Assembly (NCBI RefSeq): GCF_900199725.1
Contig: NZ_LT904904.1
Coordinates: 840,526-904,525 of the forward strand
DNA: 64,000 bases
Reading direction: 5' to 3'
Origin: Cytobacillus massiliigabonensis
GTDB lineage: Bacteria > Bacillota > Bacilli > Bacillales > Cytobacillaceae
The stretch's first letter is position 1; every line of letters starts with the position of its first letter. The translations under genes were made by a program, and so were the position numbers. This document shows, one piece after another, positions 25,715-35,423 of this stretch. The notes below the pieces were generated by a model. It was not told the origin of the DNA. It was given only the letters and a program-made list of their open reading frames with translations, and made no database searches.

Positions 25715-26769
25715 TGAGAAAGTATCAAAGTTTTCGTGTGTTTAAAGAGAAAATTTCGTTTTTAATTGATCGAAAGGCGTTAGCAGTTGTTGTCTTGTTA
25801 TTATTCGTTATGGCTGGTGTATTCATCTTTAGTACGGGGACTGGTGAGATGAAGATTAGCCCGATAAATGTAGTGAAAGTCTTCTTTGGGGGCGGCACAG
25901 ATATGGAACAGCTTGTTGTCCAGTCTTTCCGTTTACCAAGAATTATCGTGTCATTAATGGTAGGAATCGGGCTCGCGGTAGCAGGCGGAATACTTCAAGG
26001 AATTATACGCAATCCGCTCGCTTCTCCGGATATTTTAGGGATTACAGGCGGGGCATCCGTAGCAGTAGTTGGCTTTTTAGCCATTTTTAGTGATGAAAGC
26101 AATTCTTTAACTGTGAGTATCCAATGGCTTCCGGTCGCGGCTTTTGCGGGAGCAACTATCATTGCTTTTCTTGTTTACTTCCTATCATGGAAGGATGGCG
26201 TTTCACCGATTCGATTAGTTTTGATCGGAATCGGCCTTTACAGCTTAATGAAAGCATTGACTACACTGATGATGCTTCTAGGTCCAATTTATCAAGCGAG
26301 TCAAGCAAATATTTGGATTACAGGAACGGTGTACGGATCGAACTGGAGTAATGTAGCTATATTAGTTCCGTGGATTTTAATATTGTGTGTTGTGGCATTC
26401 ATATTAGCTAGAAATATAAATATCCAGGAACTTGGTGACGATATTGCCACTGGAGTAGGAAGCAATGTTCAAAGATATAGATTTCTCCTTCTCATGGTCA
26501 GCACCGCTTTAATTGGTGGTTCAGTTGCATTTGCTGGGGGAATTGGCTTTGTTGGCTTAATGGCACCCCATATGGCAAGAAGGCTGGTAGGTTCCTCTTT
26601 CGGAGCATTGCTTCCCGCCTCAGCATTAATCGGTGGTATTCTTGTTATGATTGCAGATTTGATTGGGCGAACATTATTTTCTCCGCTCGAGATTCCTGCT
26701 GGAGTCTTTACAGCAAGCATAGGTGCACCATACTTTATTTACTTGCTTTTTAAAACAAGAAATGGATAA
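25714..26769 (+). CDS. yfhA: Ferric-siderophore permease (FecCD family, YfhA-like)
   Basis: This 351-residue protein is a second FecCD permease with RLPRIIVSLMVGIGLAVAGG, IRNPLASPDILGITGGASVA and GGIGFVGLMAPHMARRLVG. The start ATG overlaps the yfiZ stop by one base (TAATG), so translation is coupled. In B. subtilis the equivalent pair works with YfiY and the separate ATPase YusV. Here all components lie together. Confidence 0.88.
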   Translation: MRKYQSFRVFKEKISFLIDRKALAVVVLLLFVMAGVFIFSTGTGEMKISPINVVKVFFGGGTDMEQLVVQSFRLPRIIVSLMVGIGLAVAGGILQGIIRNPLASPDILGITGGASVAVVGFLAIFSDESNSLTVSIQWLPVAAFAGATIIAFLVYFLSWKDGVSPIRLVLIGIGLYSLMKALTTLMMLLGPIYQASQANIWITGTVYGSNWSNVAILVPWILILCVVAFILARNINIQELGDDIATGVGSNVQRYRFLLLMVSTALIGGSVAFAGGIGFVGLMAPHMARRLVGSSFGALLPASALIGGILVMIADLIGRTLFSPLEIPAGVFTASIGAPYFIYLLFKTRNG

Positions 26770-26844
26770 AAAATAATATTGCTGCAAAATAAGTAAATAT
26801 GTTATTCCTAAACATATGAAACTGCAAAAAGGAGAGGGCAGACG

Positions 26845-27675
26845 ATGAATACAAACCAAGCGATTTCAACAAAACAACTAACACTGTCATATGGGGACAC
26901 CATTATCATAAATGAGCTTGATTTGGAAATTCCTAAAGGGGAAATCACTGTTTTTATCGGTGGAAATGGCTGTGGGAAATCAACTTTACTTCGCTCTATT
27001 GCTCGTCTCCTTAAGCCTAAATCAGGGGCAGTGTTATTGGATGGGGAAGCTATTGCCAGGTTATCGACGAAAGATGTAGCGAGAAAAATGGCGATCCTTC
27101 CGCAATCACCAGCTGCGCCAGAAGGATTGACCGTTCTTCAACTAGTAAAACAGGGAAGATATCCCTATCAAACATGGCTGAAACAATGGACATCCGAAGA
27201 TGAAGAAAAGGTGAATAATGCATTAGAAGCAACGGGCCTAGTGAAATTAAAAGATAGAGCCGTGGATTCGCTTTCAGGCGGACAGCGGCAGCGAGCTTGG
27301 ATTGCAATGACGCTTGCTCAAGATACAGATACAATCCTTCTTGATGAACCGACAACCTATTTGGATATGACCCATCAAATTGAAATTCTCGATTTATTGT
27401 TTGAGCTTAATGAAAAAGAACAAAGAACGATTGTAATGGTATTACATGATTTAAACCTTGCATGCCGCTATGCACATAATGTTGTTGCGATTAAAGATCA
27501 AAAAATCTATGCTCAGGGGAAACCAGAGGTTGTTATTAATTGCAGTTTAGTGAAGAATGTATTCGAAATGGAATGTGAGGTCACGGTGGATCCTCTATTT
27601 GGGACACCTTTATGTATTCCTTATGGAAAGGGACGCTGTATTTTAAAGCAGAAAAGGCTTTCTAGGAATGGATAA
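26845..27675 (+). CDS. yusV: Ferric-siderophore ABC ATPase (YusV-like)
   Basis: This 276-residue FepC-class ATPase has Walker A GGNGCGKST, signature LSGGQRQR, Walker B TILLDEPTTYLD and LHDLNLACR switch. YusV is the shared ATPase for several siderophore importers in B. subtilis. ATG 26845 follows AAAAGGAGAG. The C-terminus (CIPYGKGRC) is typical. The next gene overlaps its end by eight bases. Confidence 0.9.
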   Translation: MNTNQAISTKQLTLSYGDTIIINELDLEIPKGEITVFIGGNGCGKSTLLRSIARLLKPKSGAVLLDGEAIARLSTKDVARKMAILPQSPAAPEGLTVLQLVKQGRYPYQTWLKQWTSEDEEKVNNALEATGLVKLKDRAVDSLSGGQRQRAWIAMTLAQDTDTILLDEPTTYLDMTHQIEILDLLFELNEKEQRTIVMVLHDLNLACRYAHNVVAIKDQKIYAQGKPEVVINCSLVKNVFEMECEVTVDPLFGTPLCIPYGKGRCILKQKRLSRNG

Positions 27676-28474
27676 CATACTTTCTGACTATCAGAGAATT
27701 GAACTTAAGCAGTTTCGTGTAACAACGAATAGAACTTCATCAGCCCTTTCTGTGCAAATAGACAAGCTCCTTGACGAACAATCAATGAGACGATATCTAG
27801 CACAGCTTGGCAAGCATATCGGAGCTGCCAATGACAAAGTAACTGCATCCATATTTATAAAACGATATGCCTTTCTAGCGGTTGCCTATTTATATACAAT
27901 GACATTGAAAAATGCGAAGCTTAATATTTCATTCGAGAATGTCTCGCTTGAAACAGATGAAAAAGACGAATTATGGCTGCCTAATTTTTACTTGAATGAC
28001 TTTCATATTGAAACATTGATAGGAAATCGAGAAACATGGCGAGAAACATGCATCTATACTTTATTCAATAACCACTTATACCCACTGTTCGATTGCCTTT
28101 CAAGAGTAACGAAAGTATCTAAATTAATTCTATGGGAAAATATCTCCATATATATTGTTTGGTTATATGAAACCATTTTACAAAAGGAAGAATTGACTGA
28201 GGAAGTTATACTCCGTTCAAAGGAAGATTTTCAATATCTTCTTTTTCAGGCTCCTGGTTCATTATTTGGCGGCTATAACGAAAATCCGCTAAAGAAATAT
28301 TATAATGAGCATATATATATGGAAGAATATGAAAAAGCGGTTAGACCGAGAAAAACTTGCTGTTATTCTTACTTAACAAGATCGAAGAAACGCTGTACAT
28401 CATGCCCGCAGGTTTGTACAGCACTTGCATTTGTTAGTGAGATGCAAAGAAGGGAAGAACAATCGAATGAATGA
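27668..28474 (+). CDS. FhuF-type ferric-siderophore reductase
   Basis: This 268-residue cytoplasmic protein ends with CC-x10-CxxC (CCYSYLTRSKKRCTSC, about residues 237-252), the [2Fe-2S] ligand pattern of FhuF proteins, which reduce ferric iron on imported hydroxamate siderophores. The rest is the weakly conserved IucA/FhuF-like helical region. It is translationally coupled to the yusV ATPase and to the following small gene. This adds the iron-release step to the import operon. Confidence 0.85.
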   Translation: MDNILSDYQRIELKQFRVTTNRTSSALSVQIDKLLDEQSMRRYLAQLGKHIGAANDKVTASIFIKRYAFLAVAYLYTMTLKNAKLNISFENVSLETDEKDELWLPNFYLNDFHIETLIGNRETWRETCIYTLFNNHLYPLFDCLSRVTKVSKLILWENISIYIVWLYETILQKEELTEEVILRSKEDFQYLLFQAPGSLFGGYNENPLKKYYNEHIYMEEYEKAVRPRKTCCYSYLTRSKKRCTSCPQVCTALAFVSEMQRREEQSNE

Positions 28475-28712
28475 GGAATTGAAGGCACAAGTGGATGGAC
28501 TGTTAGAAAAGTATACAGAGCTGCTGTTTGGCGAAACGAGTCCGGAGCTGAAGGAGCAAGTGCAAGGATGGGTTCTCTATTCTCACATTGCTAAATCGAT
28601 GCCACCGCTCGTACAGCATTGGAACAGTGCATATCCTGATGCGAAGGAAGATATGAGAAAGATGATTGCAGATATTAAAGTCCGGAATGAACAATATAGA
28701 AATAAAAAGTAA
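28467..28712 (+). CDS. yusU: YusU-like small protein
   Basis: This 81-residue soluble, mostly helical protein (MNEELKAQVDGLLEKYTELL, then WVLYSHIAKSMPPLVQHWN) resembles the small YusU protein next to yusV in B. subtilis. Function is unknown. ATG 28467 lies eight bases before the end of the FhuF-like gene. It is the last gene of the Fur-boxed operon. Confidence 0.75.
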   Translation: MNEELKAQVDGLLEKYTELLFGETSPELKEQVQGWVLYSHIAKSMPPLVQHWNSAYPDAKEDMRKMIADIKVRNEQYRNKK

Positions 28713-28723
28713 TAATATTGCAA

Positions 28724-28762
28724 TCAAAAAAGCCGTTTCCTAAATCACAGGAACGGCTTTTA
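28724..28762. terminator. Bidirectional terminator
   Basis: AAAAGCCGTTTCCT and AGGAACGGCTTTT pair with one bulge; T-runs exist in both directions. It ends both the siderophore operon and yuzL. Confidence 0.85.
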
Positions 28763-28774
28763 TGACAAGTTCCT

Positions 28775-28909
28775 TTATTGCTTTTTATATTGATTATTTT
28801 GGCTGTTCACTTTCCCGCCGCCATCTGCCTCTACTGTTGGTCCAGCATCTCCTTTTACACTAGCTGCGCTAACCCCTGCTTTGGAAGGGTTCTTCTTTCT
28901 TCGTGCCAT
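28775..28909 (-). CDS. yuzL: YuzL family small protein
   Basis: This 44-residue basic protein begins MARRKKNPSKAGVSAASVKG, continues with GDAGPTVEADGGGKV, and matches the YuzL family of Bacillus. ATG 28909 has a strong GGAGGTG ribosome site. In B. subtilis yuzL also lies beside fadN, so the position supports the call. Its role is unknown. Confidence 0.9.
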   Translation of the reverse strand: MARRKKNPSKAGVSAASVKGDAGPTVEADGGGKVNSQNNQYKKQ

Positions 28910-29068
28910 TTGCTCTTCACCTCCACTTTTAGCCTATCCAAAATTAAAGAAACAAATTTACAATAATAATTTTTTAAAAATTTCCTAATTTCAGTTAGGA
29001 AAAGATTGCGTAAATTTTTCAAATATTTTATAGTTATAGATAACAGAACTCATTCGAGCAATTTTTTT

Positions 29069-29097
29069 TGACAGAAAAATGAATGAGTATTCATTCA
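29069..29097 (+). promoter_or_regulatory. FadR-like operator with overlapping -35 box upstream of fadN
   Basis: TGAATGAGTATTCATTCA (29080-29097) matches the Bacillus FadR operator TGAATGAMTANTCATTCA at all but one position and is nearly fully palindromic. A TTGACA box at 29069-29074 lies just upstream, so binding would block the promoter until long-chain acyl-CoA releases the repressor. Confidence 0.85.
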
Positions 29098-29121
29098 AAA
29101 TGACAAAAGGGGGAAAAGAAG

Positions 29122-31506
29122 TTGATCCAACAAATTAAGAAAGCGGCAGTTTTAGGATCTGGTGTTATGGGCTCAGGTATTGCCGCCCATTTAGCAAACA
29201 TTGGAATTCCAACTTTATTATTGGATATTGTACCTCGGGAATTAACGGATGCAGAAAAAGCAAAGGGGTTAACCCTTGAAGATAAAGCAGTCCGCAATCG
29301 CATCAGCGAATCAGGTAAACAAAAATTATTAAAGCAAAAGCCAGCACCGCTTACTTCTAAAAAGAACATTGCATTAATCGAAGCAGGAAATTTCGATGAT
29401 GATATGGAGCGTCTTAAGGATGTCGATTGGGTTATTGAGGTCGTTGTTGAAAATCTCAATATTAAAAAACAAGTTTTTGAAAAGGTAGACCAATACCGTA
29501 AGAAGGGCAGCATTATTAGTTCTAACACTTCAGGGATTTCGGTAGAAGCGATGGCGGAAGGACGATCTGAAGATTTCCAGAAGCATTTTCTTGGAACACA
29601 TTTCTTCAATCCTCCGCGTTATTTAAAGTTATTAGAAGTAATTCCTACGAAACATACAGATCCAGCTGTACTGGCTTTCATAAAAGAATTTGGAGAAGAT
29701 GTTCTTGGAAAAGGTGTTGTTGAAGCAAAGGATACGCCAAACTTCATCGCTAACCGTATTGGAACATATGGACTTCTAGTTACTGTTCAGGAAATGCTAA
29801 AAGGCGGGTATAGTGTTGGGGAAGTAGATTCGATTACAGGTCCGATGATTGGCCGTCCGAAAAGTGCGACCTTCAGAACACTTGATGTTGTTGGTCTCGA
29901 TACTTTTGCTCATGTAGCGAATAACGTATATGAACAGGTTGAAGGCAAGGAAAAGGAAGTCTTTGAAGTTCCGCCATTCATGAAAGCGATGCTTGACAAA
30001 GGCTGGCTAGGAAGTAAGTCAGGGCAAGGCTTCTTTTTAAAACAAGGGAAAGAAATATTGGAGCTTGATCCGAAAAGCTTAGAATATGGTCCGCGCAAAA
30101 AGCTGAAAACTGCTGCTACTGAATTAAGCAAGCAGGAAAAAGGCACAGCCAATAAAATGAAAGCGCTTGTTTATGCTGATGATCGTGCTGGCCATTTACT
30201 ATGGAATATATTAAGCCCAGTGCTTATTTATTCGGCACAATTGCTTGGCGATATTGCCGATGATGTCGTCGCAATCGATCGTGCGATGAAATGGGGATTT
30301 GGCTGGGAGCTTGGCCCGTTTGAATCATGGGATGCAATCGGCCTAGATAAATCCGTTAAGAAAATGGAAGAAGCAGGATTTGAAGTTCCAGTTTGGATCA
30401 AGGAAATGCTTGAAAATGGCTTTACTTCTTTCTATAAAGAAGAAGATGGAGACTTATTCTTCTATGAAAACGGTGAATATAAGCAAATTAAAGAGAATGC
30501 AAAGGTAATTAACTTAAAGCGTCTGAAAAAGAAAAATGGCGTGATAAAGAAGAATAGCGGTGCTAGCCTGATTGATCTTGGTGATGGAGTAGCACTTCTT
30601 GAATTCCACTCTAAGAGCAATGCGTTAGGCTTAGATATCATTCAAATGATTAACTTTGCTGTTGATGAAGTGGAGAAAAATTTTAAGGGACTTGTCATCG
30701 GCAACCAAGGAAAGAACTTCAGCGTTGGGGCAAACCTTGCGATGATTTTGATGGAAGCACAGGATGATAATATTTACGAGCTTGATATGGTTGTTCGTCA
30801 CTTCCAGCAAGGAATGATGAAAATTAAATACAGTTCAAAACCAGTCGTTGCTGCACCATTTGGAATGACACTTGGCGGGGGTTCAGAGGTGTGTCTGCCG
30901 ACTGCACATATTCAGGCAGCTAGTGAAACATATATGGGTCTAGTAGAAGTAGGTGTAGGTCTGATCCCTGGCGGCGGAGGGAACAAGGAGCTTTATATAA
31001 AGCATCTTAACTCCATGCCGAGCGGTGTAGAATTTGACCTACAAAAGGTAGCGAATAAAGTGTTTGAATCCATTGCGATGGCGAAGGTCTCTACTTCTGG
31101 AGAAGAAGCGCGTGATAATAATTTCTTAAATTTTGCTGACGGCATTAGTGTTAATGGGGATCATCAGCTTTATGATGCGAAGCAAGCAGTTCTAACTCTC
31201 TATGAAAAGGGCTATAAGCCTCCGGTTCATAAGAAAGTACCTGTTGTCGGAGAAACAGGCTATGCAACTTTGCTATTAGGTGCACAAGCCATGATGTATT
31301 CTGGTTATATTTCTGAACACGATTTGAAAATTGCGAAGAAGCTTGCCTACGTGATAGCAGGAGGAAAAGTACCGTATGGCACGGAAGTGGATGAACAATA
31401 TTTGTTGGATTTAGAGAGGGAAGCGTTCTTAAGCCTAGTTGCCGATCCAAAATCGCAGCAGCGCATGCAGCATATGCTAATAAAAGGAAAACCATTGCGT
31501 AACTAA
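29122..31506 (+). CDS. fadN: 3-hydroxyacyl-CoA dehydrogenase / enoyl-CoA hydratase
   Basis: This 794-residue bifunctional beta-oxidation enzyme has an N-terminal NAD-binding dehydrogenase part (GSGVMGSGIAAHLANIG at about 10-26; GTHFFNPPRYLKLLEV near 165) and a C-terminal crotonase part (GNQGKNFSVGANLA and GMTLGGGSEVCL). Start codon TTG 29122 follows AAGGGGGAAAAG. It is first in fadN-fadA-fadE, the same order as B. subtilis yusLKJ. It catalyses hydration and NAD-dependent oxidation of enoyl-CoA in fatty acid degradation. Confidence 0.93.
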   Translation: MIQQIKKAAVLGSGVMGSGIAAHLANIGIPTLLLDIVPRELTDAEKAKGLTLEDKAVRNRISESGKQKLLKQKPAPLTSKKNIALIEAGNFDDDMERLKDVDWVIEVVVENLNIKKQVFEKVDQYRKKGSIISSNTSGISVEAMAEGRSEDFQKHFLGTHFFNPPRYLKLLEVIPTKHTDPAVLAFIKEFGEDVLGKGVVEAKDTPNFIANRIGTYGLLVTVQEMLKGGYSVGEVDSITGPMIGRPKSATFRTLDVVGLDTFAHVANNVYEQVEGKEKEVFEVPPFMKAMLDKGWLGSKSGQGFFLKQGKEILELDPKSLEYGPRKKLKTAATELSKQEKGTANKMKALVYADDRAGHLLWNILSPVLIYSAQLLGDIADDVVAIDRAMKWGFGWELGPFESWDAIGLDKSVKKMEEAGFEVPVWIKEMLENGFTSFYKEEDGDLFFYENGEYKQIKENAKVINLKRLKKKNGVIKKNSGASLIDLGDGVALLEFHSKSNALGLDIIQMINFAVDEVEKNFKGLVIGNQGKNFSVGANLAMILMEAQDDNIYELDMVVRHFQQGMMKIKYSSKPVVAAPFGMTLGGGSEVCLPTAHIQAASETYMGLVEVGVGLIPGGGGNKELYIKHLNSMPSGVEFDLQKVANKVFESIAMAKVSTSGEEARDNNFLNFADGISVNGDHQLYDAKQAVLTLYEKGYKPPVHKKVPVVGETGYATLLLGAQAMMYSGYISEHDLKIAKKLAYVIAGGKVPYGTEVDEQYLLDLEREAFLSLVADPKSQQRMQHMLIKGKPLRN

Positions 31507-31562
31507 TAGATTAATAGAGTCAGAGGATTTATTTTATTGTAGCAGGAAAGAGAGGGAATGAA

Positions 31563-32738
31563 ATGAGAGAAGCGGTAATCGTTGCGGGTGCCCGTACTCC
31601 GGTTGGAAAAGCAAAGAAAGGCACATTAGCAAATGTAAGGCCGGATGATTTAGGTGCACTTGTCGTTCAAGAAACGTTAAAGCGTGCAGGGAATTATGAA
31701 GGCAATATCGATGATTTAATTATTGGCTGTGCCATGCCAGAAGCAGAGCAAGGGTTAAATATGGCCCGTAATATTGGGGCTTTGGCTGGTCTGCCATACA
31801 CGGTTCCAGCTATTACGATTAATCGTTATTGTTCATCAGGTCTAAATGCCATTGCCTATGCTGCTGAAAAAATTATGATCGGCCACGCAGATACAATCAT
31901 TGCAGGCGGAGCAGAATCAATGAGCCTTGTGCCCATGATGGGACATGTGACTCGTCCAAATGCGAAGCTGGCTGAAACAGCTCCGGAATATTATATGGGA
32001 ATGGGGCATACAGCAGAGGAAGTAGCAAAAAAGTATGGAATCTCACGTGAGGATCAAGATGCCTTTGCAGTAAGAAGCCATCAAAAAGCGGCTAAGGCAA
32101 TTGCAGAAGGAAAGTTTGCCGATGAAATTGTTCCGGTAGATGTAACTTTAAGATCGGTGGGTAAAGACAATAAATTAGTAGAAAAGATGATTCAATTCAG
32201 CCAGGATGAAGGGGTTCGTGCGAACTCAACTGTAGAAGCGCTTGCGAAGCTCCGCCCAGCATTCTCAGTGACAGGATCAGTTACAGCAGGAAACTCCTCA
32301 CAAACAAGCGATGGGGCTGCTGCTGTTATGGTTATGGACCGTGAAAAAGCGGAAAGCACAGGCTTGAAGCCGATGGCAAAGTTCAGATCCTTTGCAGTTG
32401 GCGGTGTGCCGCCTGAAGTAATGGGGATCGGACCGATTGTGGCCATTCCTAAAGCACTTAAGCTTGCAGGCTTAGAGCTTTCAGACATTGGCCTATTTGA
32501 GCTAAATGAAGCGTTTGCCTCTCAATCGATCCAGATCATTCGTGAGCTTGGACTTGATGAAGAAAAGGTAAATGTGAACGGTGGGGCGATCGCACTTGGT
32601 CACCCGCTAGGATGCACAGGAGCAAAACTGACCCTATCTCTCATTCACGAAATGAAACGCAGAAATCAACAGTTTGGCGTAGTAACAATGTGTATCGGCG
32701 GCGGAATGGGTGCTGCTGGAGTATTTGAATTGTTATAA
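31563..32738 (+). CDS. fadA: Acetyl-CoA C-acyltransferase (3-ketoacyl-CoA thiolase)
   Basis: This 391-residue thiolase has nucleophile Cys90 in NRYCSSG, catalytic His in [14 protein letters not shown] near 345 and second Cys in [10 protein letters not shown] near 378. Length is standard for the family. It cleaves 3-ketoacyl-CoA to acetyl-CoA, following the FadN reactions. ATG 31563 has a GAGAGGGAATGAA leader. Confidence 0.94.
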   Translation: MREAVIVAGARTPVGKAKKGTLANVRPDDLGALVVQETLKRAGNYEGNIDDLIIGCAMPEAEQGLNMARNIGALAGLPYTVPAITINRYCSSGLNAIAYAAEKIMIGHADTIIAGGAESMSLVPMMGHVTRPNAKLAETAPEYYMGMGHTAEEVAKKYGISREDQDAFAVRSHQKAAKAIAEGKFADEIVPVDVTLRSVGKDNKLVEKMIQFSQDEGVRANSTVEALAKLRPAFSVTGSVTAGNSSQTSDGAAAVMVMDREKAESTGLKPMAKFRSFAVGGVPPEVMGIGPIVAIPKALKLAGLELSDIGLFELNEAFASQSIQIIRELGLDEEKVNVNGGAIALGHPLGCTGAKLTLSLIHEMKRRNQQFGVVTMCIGGGMGAAGVFELL

Positions 32739-32788
32739 GAGGTTTGCTTCTGATCTATGTATTAATTAACTTTATTCGAAAAAAGTTT

Positions 32789-32842
32789 GGTTGACTGGAG
32801 CGGAAAGCGAGCATCCTGAAGCGGAAGTCAACCTCTACCCAA
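32789..32842. repeat. Short palindromic repeat between fadA and fadE
   Basis: TGGTTGACTGGAGCGG and GCGGAAGTCAACC form an inverted pair around AAAGCGAGCATCCTGA. It resembles shortened forms of the GATTGGAGCGGAAGGC repeats common between genes in Bacillaceae. It lacks a T-run and interrupts the operon. Confidence 0.5.
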
Positions 32843-32913
32843 CTATGTTTGTGAAAACTGACTAAAAAAGGGGCCAATTAAGGTTCCCTTCATATGAGAA
32901 TGGAGGAAGAAAA

Positions 32914-34698
32914 ATGACTAACCAAACAGATAAAATGATCAAAGGCGGAAGCTTTTTAATTGAAGATGTAACATATGACCAAGTATTTACTCCAGAGGAT
33001 TATACAGATGAACATAAAATGATTGCGAAAACAACAGAAGACTATGTAATAAATGAAGTATTGCCGCAAGTTCCATATTTAGAAAAGCATGAATTCGAAC
33101 GCTCAGTAAAATTATTGCATCAAGCTGGTGAGCTTGGATTATTAGGCGTTGATGTACCAGAAGAATATGGCGGTCTTGGCTTAGATAAAGTAAGTTCAGC
33201 ATTAATCGCTGAAAAAATGTCTATTGCCGGCGGATTCTCAATTACACATGGCGCACATGTTGGGATCGGCTCTCTTCCAATTGTCCTCTTCGGAAATGAA
33301 GAACAAAAGCAAAAATATCTTCCTGCCTTAGCGACAGGTGAAAAAATTGCTGCCTATGCATTAACAGAGCCTAGCTCTGGATCAGATGCACTAGGAGCAA
33401 AAACAGTCGCAAAATTAAATGCAGCTGGAACACACTATGTATTAAATGGAGAAAAACAATGGATTACAAACGCAGGTTTTGCTGATGTATTCGTTGTGTA
33501 TGCGAAGATTGATGGCGATAAATTCTCTGCATTCATCGTAGAAAAGGAATTCCCTGGCGTTTCAACGGGTGCGGAAGAAGAAAAAATGGGGATCAAGAGC
33601 TCATCTACTCGTACATTAATCCTTCAAGATGCAGAAGTTCCAGCTGAGAACCTGCTTGGAGAAATCGGCCGCGGGCATATCATTGCATTTAACATCTTAA
33701 ATATTGGCCGTTACAAATTAGGGGTTGGTGCACTTGGTGCTTCCAAACGTGCATTGGAAATTACAATTCCATACACAAACCAACGCCAGCAATTTAAAAC
33801 ACCAATCTCTTCTTTTAACTTAACAAAAGAGAAGCTAGGTACAATGGCTTCTAAAGTATACGCAGCTGAGAGTTCTATTTATCGAACTGTAGGATTGTTT
33901 GAAGATCGTATGAGCAAGCTATCTGATGAAGAGGCGAAAACTGGTAAAGCAGTTGCTCAATCAATTGCTGAGTATGCAATCGAATGTTCTTTAGGTAAAT
34001 TCTTCAATACGGAAGTTCTTGACTATGTTGTGGATGAAGGTGTTCAATTACATGGCGGCTACGGCTTCATGGAAGAATACGAAATTGCACGTGCTTACCG
34101 TGATTCCCGTATTAACCGTATTTTCGAAGGAACAAATGAAATTAACCGTTTATTAGTACCTGGTACTTTCATGCGTAAAGCATTCAAGGGTGAGCTTCCA
34201 TTATTCGAAAAAGCAATGGCATTGCAAGAAGAGCTCATGATGATGATGCCAGAAGAGCCAGGTGATGCACCATTAGCTCAAGAAAAATATTTAGTGAAGA
34301 ACGCTAAGAAAATCGGCTTGCTTGCTGCAGGATTAGCTGCTCAAAAATATGGCAAAGCATTAGATCAGGAGCAGGAAGTATTAGTGAACATTGCAGATAT
34401 CGTTTCAAATGCATATGCAATGGAATCAGCAGTACTTCGCACTGAAAAAGCAATCGAAAAAGACGGCCTAGAAAAGAGCAAGCAAAAGCTTCTTTATACA
34501 CAAATTTTCTGTCAAGAAGCGTTCAATAAAATTGAACAAGATGCGAAAGAAACTCTTGTTGCTGTTGAAACTGGCGATACATTGCGCATGATGCTTTCAT
34601 CTTTACGCAAATTTACGCGCCATACACCAATCAACGTCATTGCGAAGAAGCGTGAAGCATCTGAAAAATTAATTGATGCAGAGAAATTTGTTCTATAA
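32914..34698 (+). CDS. fadE: Acyl-CoA dehydrogenase
   Basis: This 594-residue flavoenzyme of the long ACAD type has an N-terminal helical domain, the middle FAD region (AYALTEPSSGSDALG, GEKQWITNAGFADVF) and the C-terminal catalytic segment with the base Glu in RIFEGTNEINR. An extra C-terminal helical extension of about 150 residues is as in B. subtilis FadE. It starts the beta-oxidation cycle by forming trans-2-enoyl-CoA. ATG 32914 follows GGAGGAA. Confidence 0.94.
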   Translation: MTNQTDKMIKGGSFLIEDVTYDQVFTPEDYTDEHKMIAKTTEDYVINEVLPQVPYLEKHEFERSVKLLHQAGELGLLGVDVPEEYGGLGLDKVSSALIAEKMSIAGGFSITHGAHVGIGSLPIVLFGNEEQKQKYLPALATGEKIAAYALTEPSSGSDALGAKTVAKLNAAGTHYVLNGEKQWITNAGFADVFVVYAKIDGDKFSAFIVEKEFPGVSTGAEEEKMGIKSSSTRTLILQDAEVPAENLLGEIGRGHIIAFNILNIGRYKLGVGALGASKRALEITIPYTNQRQQFKTPISSFNLTKEKLGTMASKVYAAESSIYRTVGLFEDRMSKLSDEEAKTGKAVAQSIAEYAIECSLGKFFNTEVLDYVVDEGVQLHGGYGFMEEYEIARAYRDSRINRIFEGTNEINRLLVPGTFMRKAFKGELPLFEKAMALQEELMMMMPEEPGDAPLAQEKYLVKNAKKIGLLAAGLAAQKYGKALDQEQEVLVNIADIVSNAYAMESAVLRTEKAIEKDGLEKSKQKLLYTQIFCQEAFNKIEQDAKETLVAVETGDTLRMMLSSLRKFTRHTPINVIAKKREASEKLIDAEKFVL

Positions 34699-34714
34699 TT
34701 AATTTATAAAAGTT

Positions 34715-34745
34715 CGGCTCCCTTCATTAATGGAGGGAGCTTTTG
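34715..34745 (+). terminator. Terminator of the fadNAE operon
   Basis: GGCTCCCTTC and GGAGGGAGC around CATTAAT are followed by TTTTG. Confidence 0.75.
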
Positions 34746-34994
34746 AATGCGATATATTTGAAATGCTAGATAACATTGTTTAGCTGCTAGATAAATGCAA
34801 AGAGTTACTCGATAGAATTAGAATCCCAGTATTTTTTCTGAATATCTTTTTAAAATAGAAGGATAAAAGAGAATTTTGTCGAATTATCATCTAGAGCCAT
34901 TCTTTATGAAATATACTATAATTATGATAGTATTTATTTTGATAACTGTTACTTTCTTTTTAAAATGGGACATGATAATCTAGGTGGTGAAACA

Positions 34995-35354
34995 ATGAGT
35001 CTAACCTTTTATTGGTACCCGAAATGCGGGACATGCCGAAAAGCGAAGAAATGGCTTGATGACCATAATTTGGCTTACGAGGCGATACATATTGCAGATA
35101 ATCCGCCTTCTGCGAGTGACCTAAAAAGTTTGTATGAAAAGAGCGGCTTAGATATTAAGAAGTTCTTTAATACAAGCGGTCAGAAATACCGGGAACTCGG
35201 TTTAAAGGATAAAGTGAAGTCATTGTCAAACGATGAGCTTCTTGATCTTTTGGCAACCGATGGCATGCTTATTAAACGTCCGATAGTAACGGATGGGAAT
35301 AATGTGACGGTTGGCTTTAAAGAAGAGGATTATGAAAAAACATGGCTTGCTTAA
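34995..35354 (+). CDS. yusI: ArsC/Spx-family thioredoxin-fold protein (YusI)
   Basis: This 119-residue protein has an N-terminal CxxC (YPKCGTCRKAKKWL, Cys11 and Cys14) and the ArsC-family tail with GMLIKRPIVTDG. It is the YusI member of the arsenate reductase/Spx family, whose role is not established; a redox or Spx-like role is more likely than arsenate reduction because no ars genes are nearby. ATG 34995 follows AGGTGGTG; an in-frame ATG 30 bases upstream has no site. Position between fadE and gcvH matches B. subtilis. Confidence 0.88.
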   Translation: MSLTFYWYPKCGTCRKAKKWLDDHNLAYEAIHIADNPPSASDLKSLYEKSGLDIKKFFNTSGQKYRELGLKDKVKSLSNDELLDLLATDGMLIKRPIVTDGNNVTVGFKEEDYEKTWLA

Positions 35355-35423
35355 GATGGCCATGATGGAAAAGAGATCGATACTACGATCATAGATTGAA
35401 ATAAAAAAATGGAGGGATTAGGA

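Noticed and set aside
25117..25728. A 203-codon minus-strand frame opposite yfiZ
   Set aside because: It mirrors a well-conserved permease gene, has no ribosome site and its product has no sensible fold.
32789..32842. The fadA-fadE palindrome considered as a terminator or FadR site
   Set aside because: It lacks a T-run and has no match to the FadR operator; it fits a shortened intergenic repeat better.
34746..34994. Region between fadE and yusI considered for a small gene or RNA
   Set aside because: AT-rich with no ribosome-site-led frame, no riboswitch motif and no strong hairpin; probably only a promoter region.
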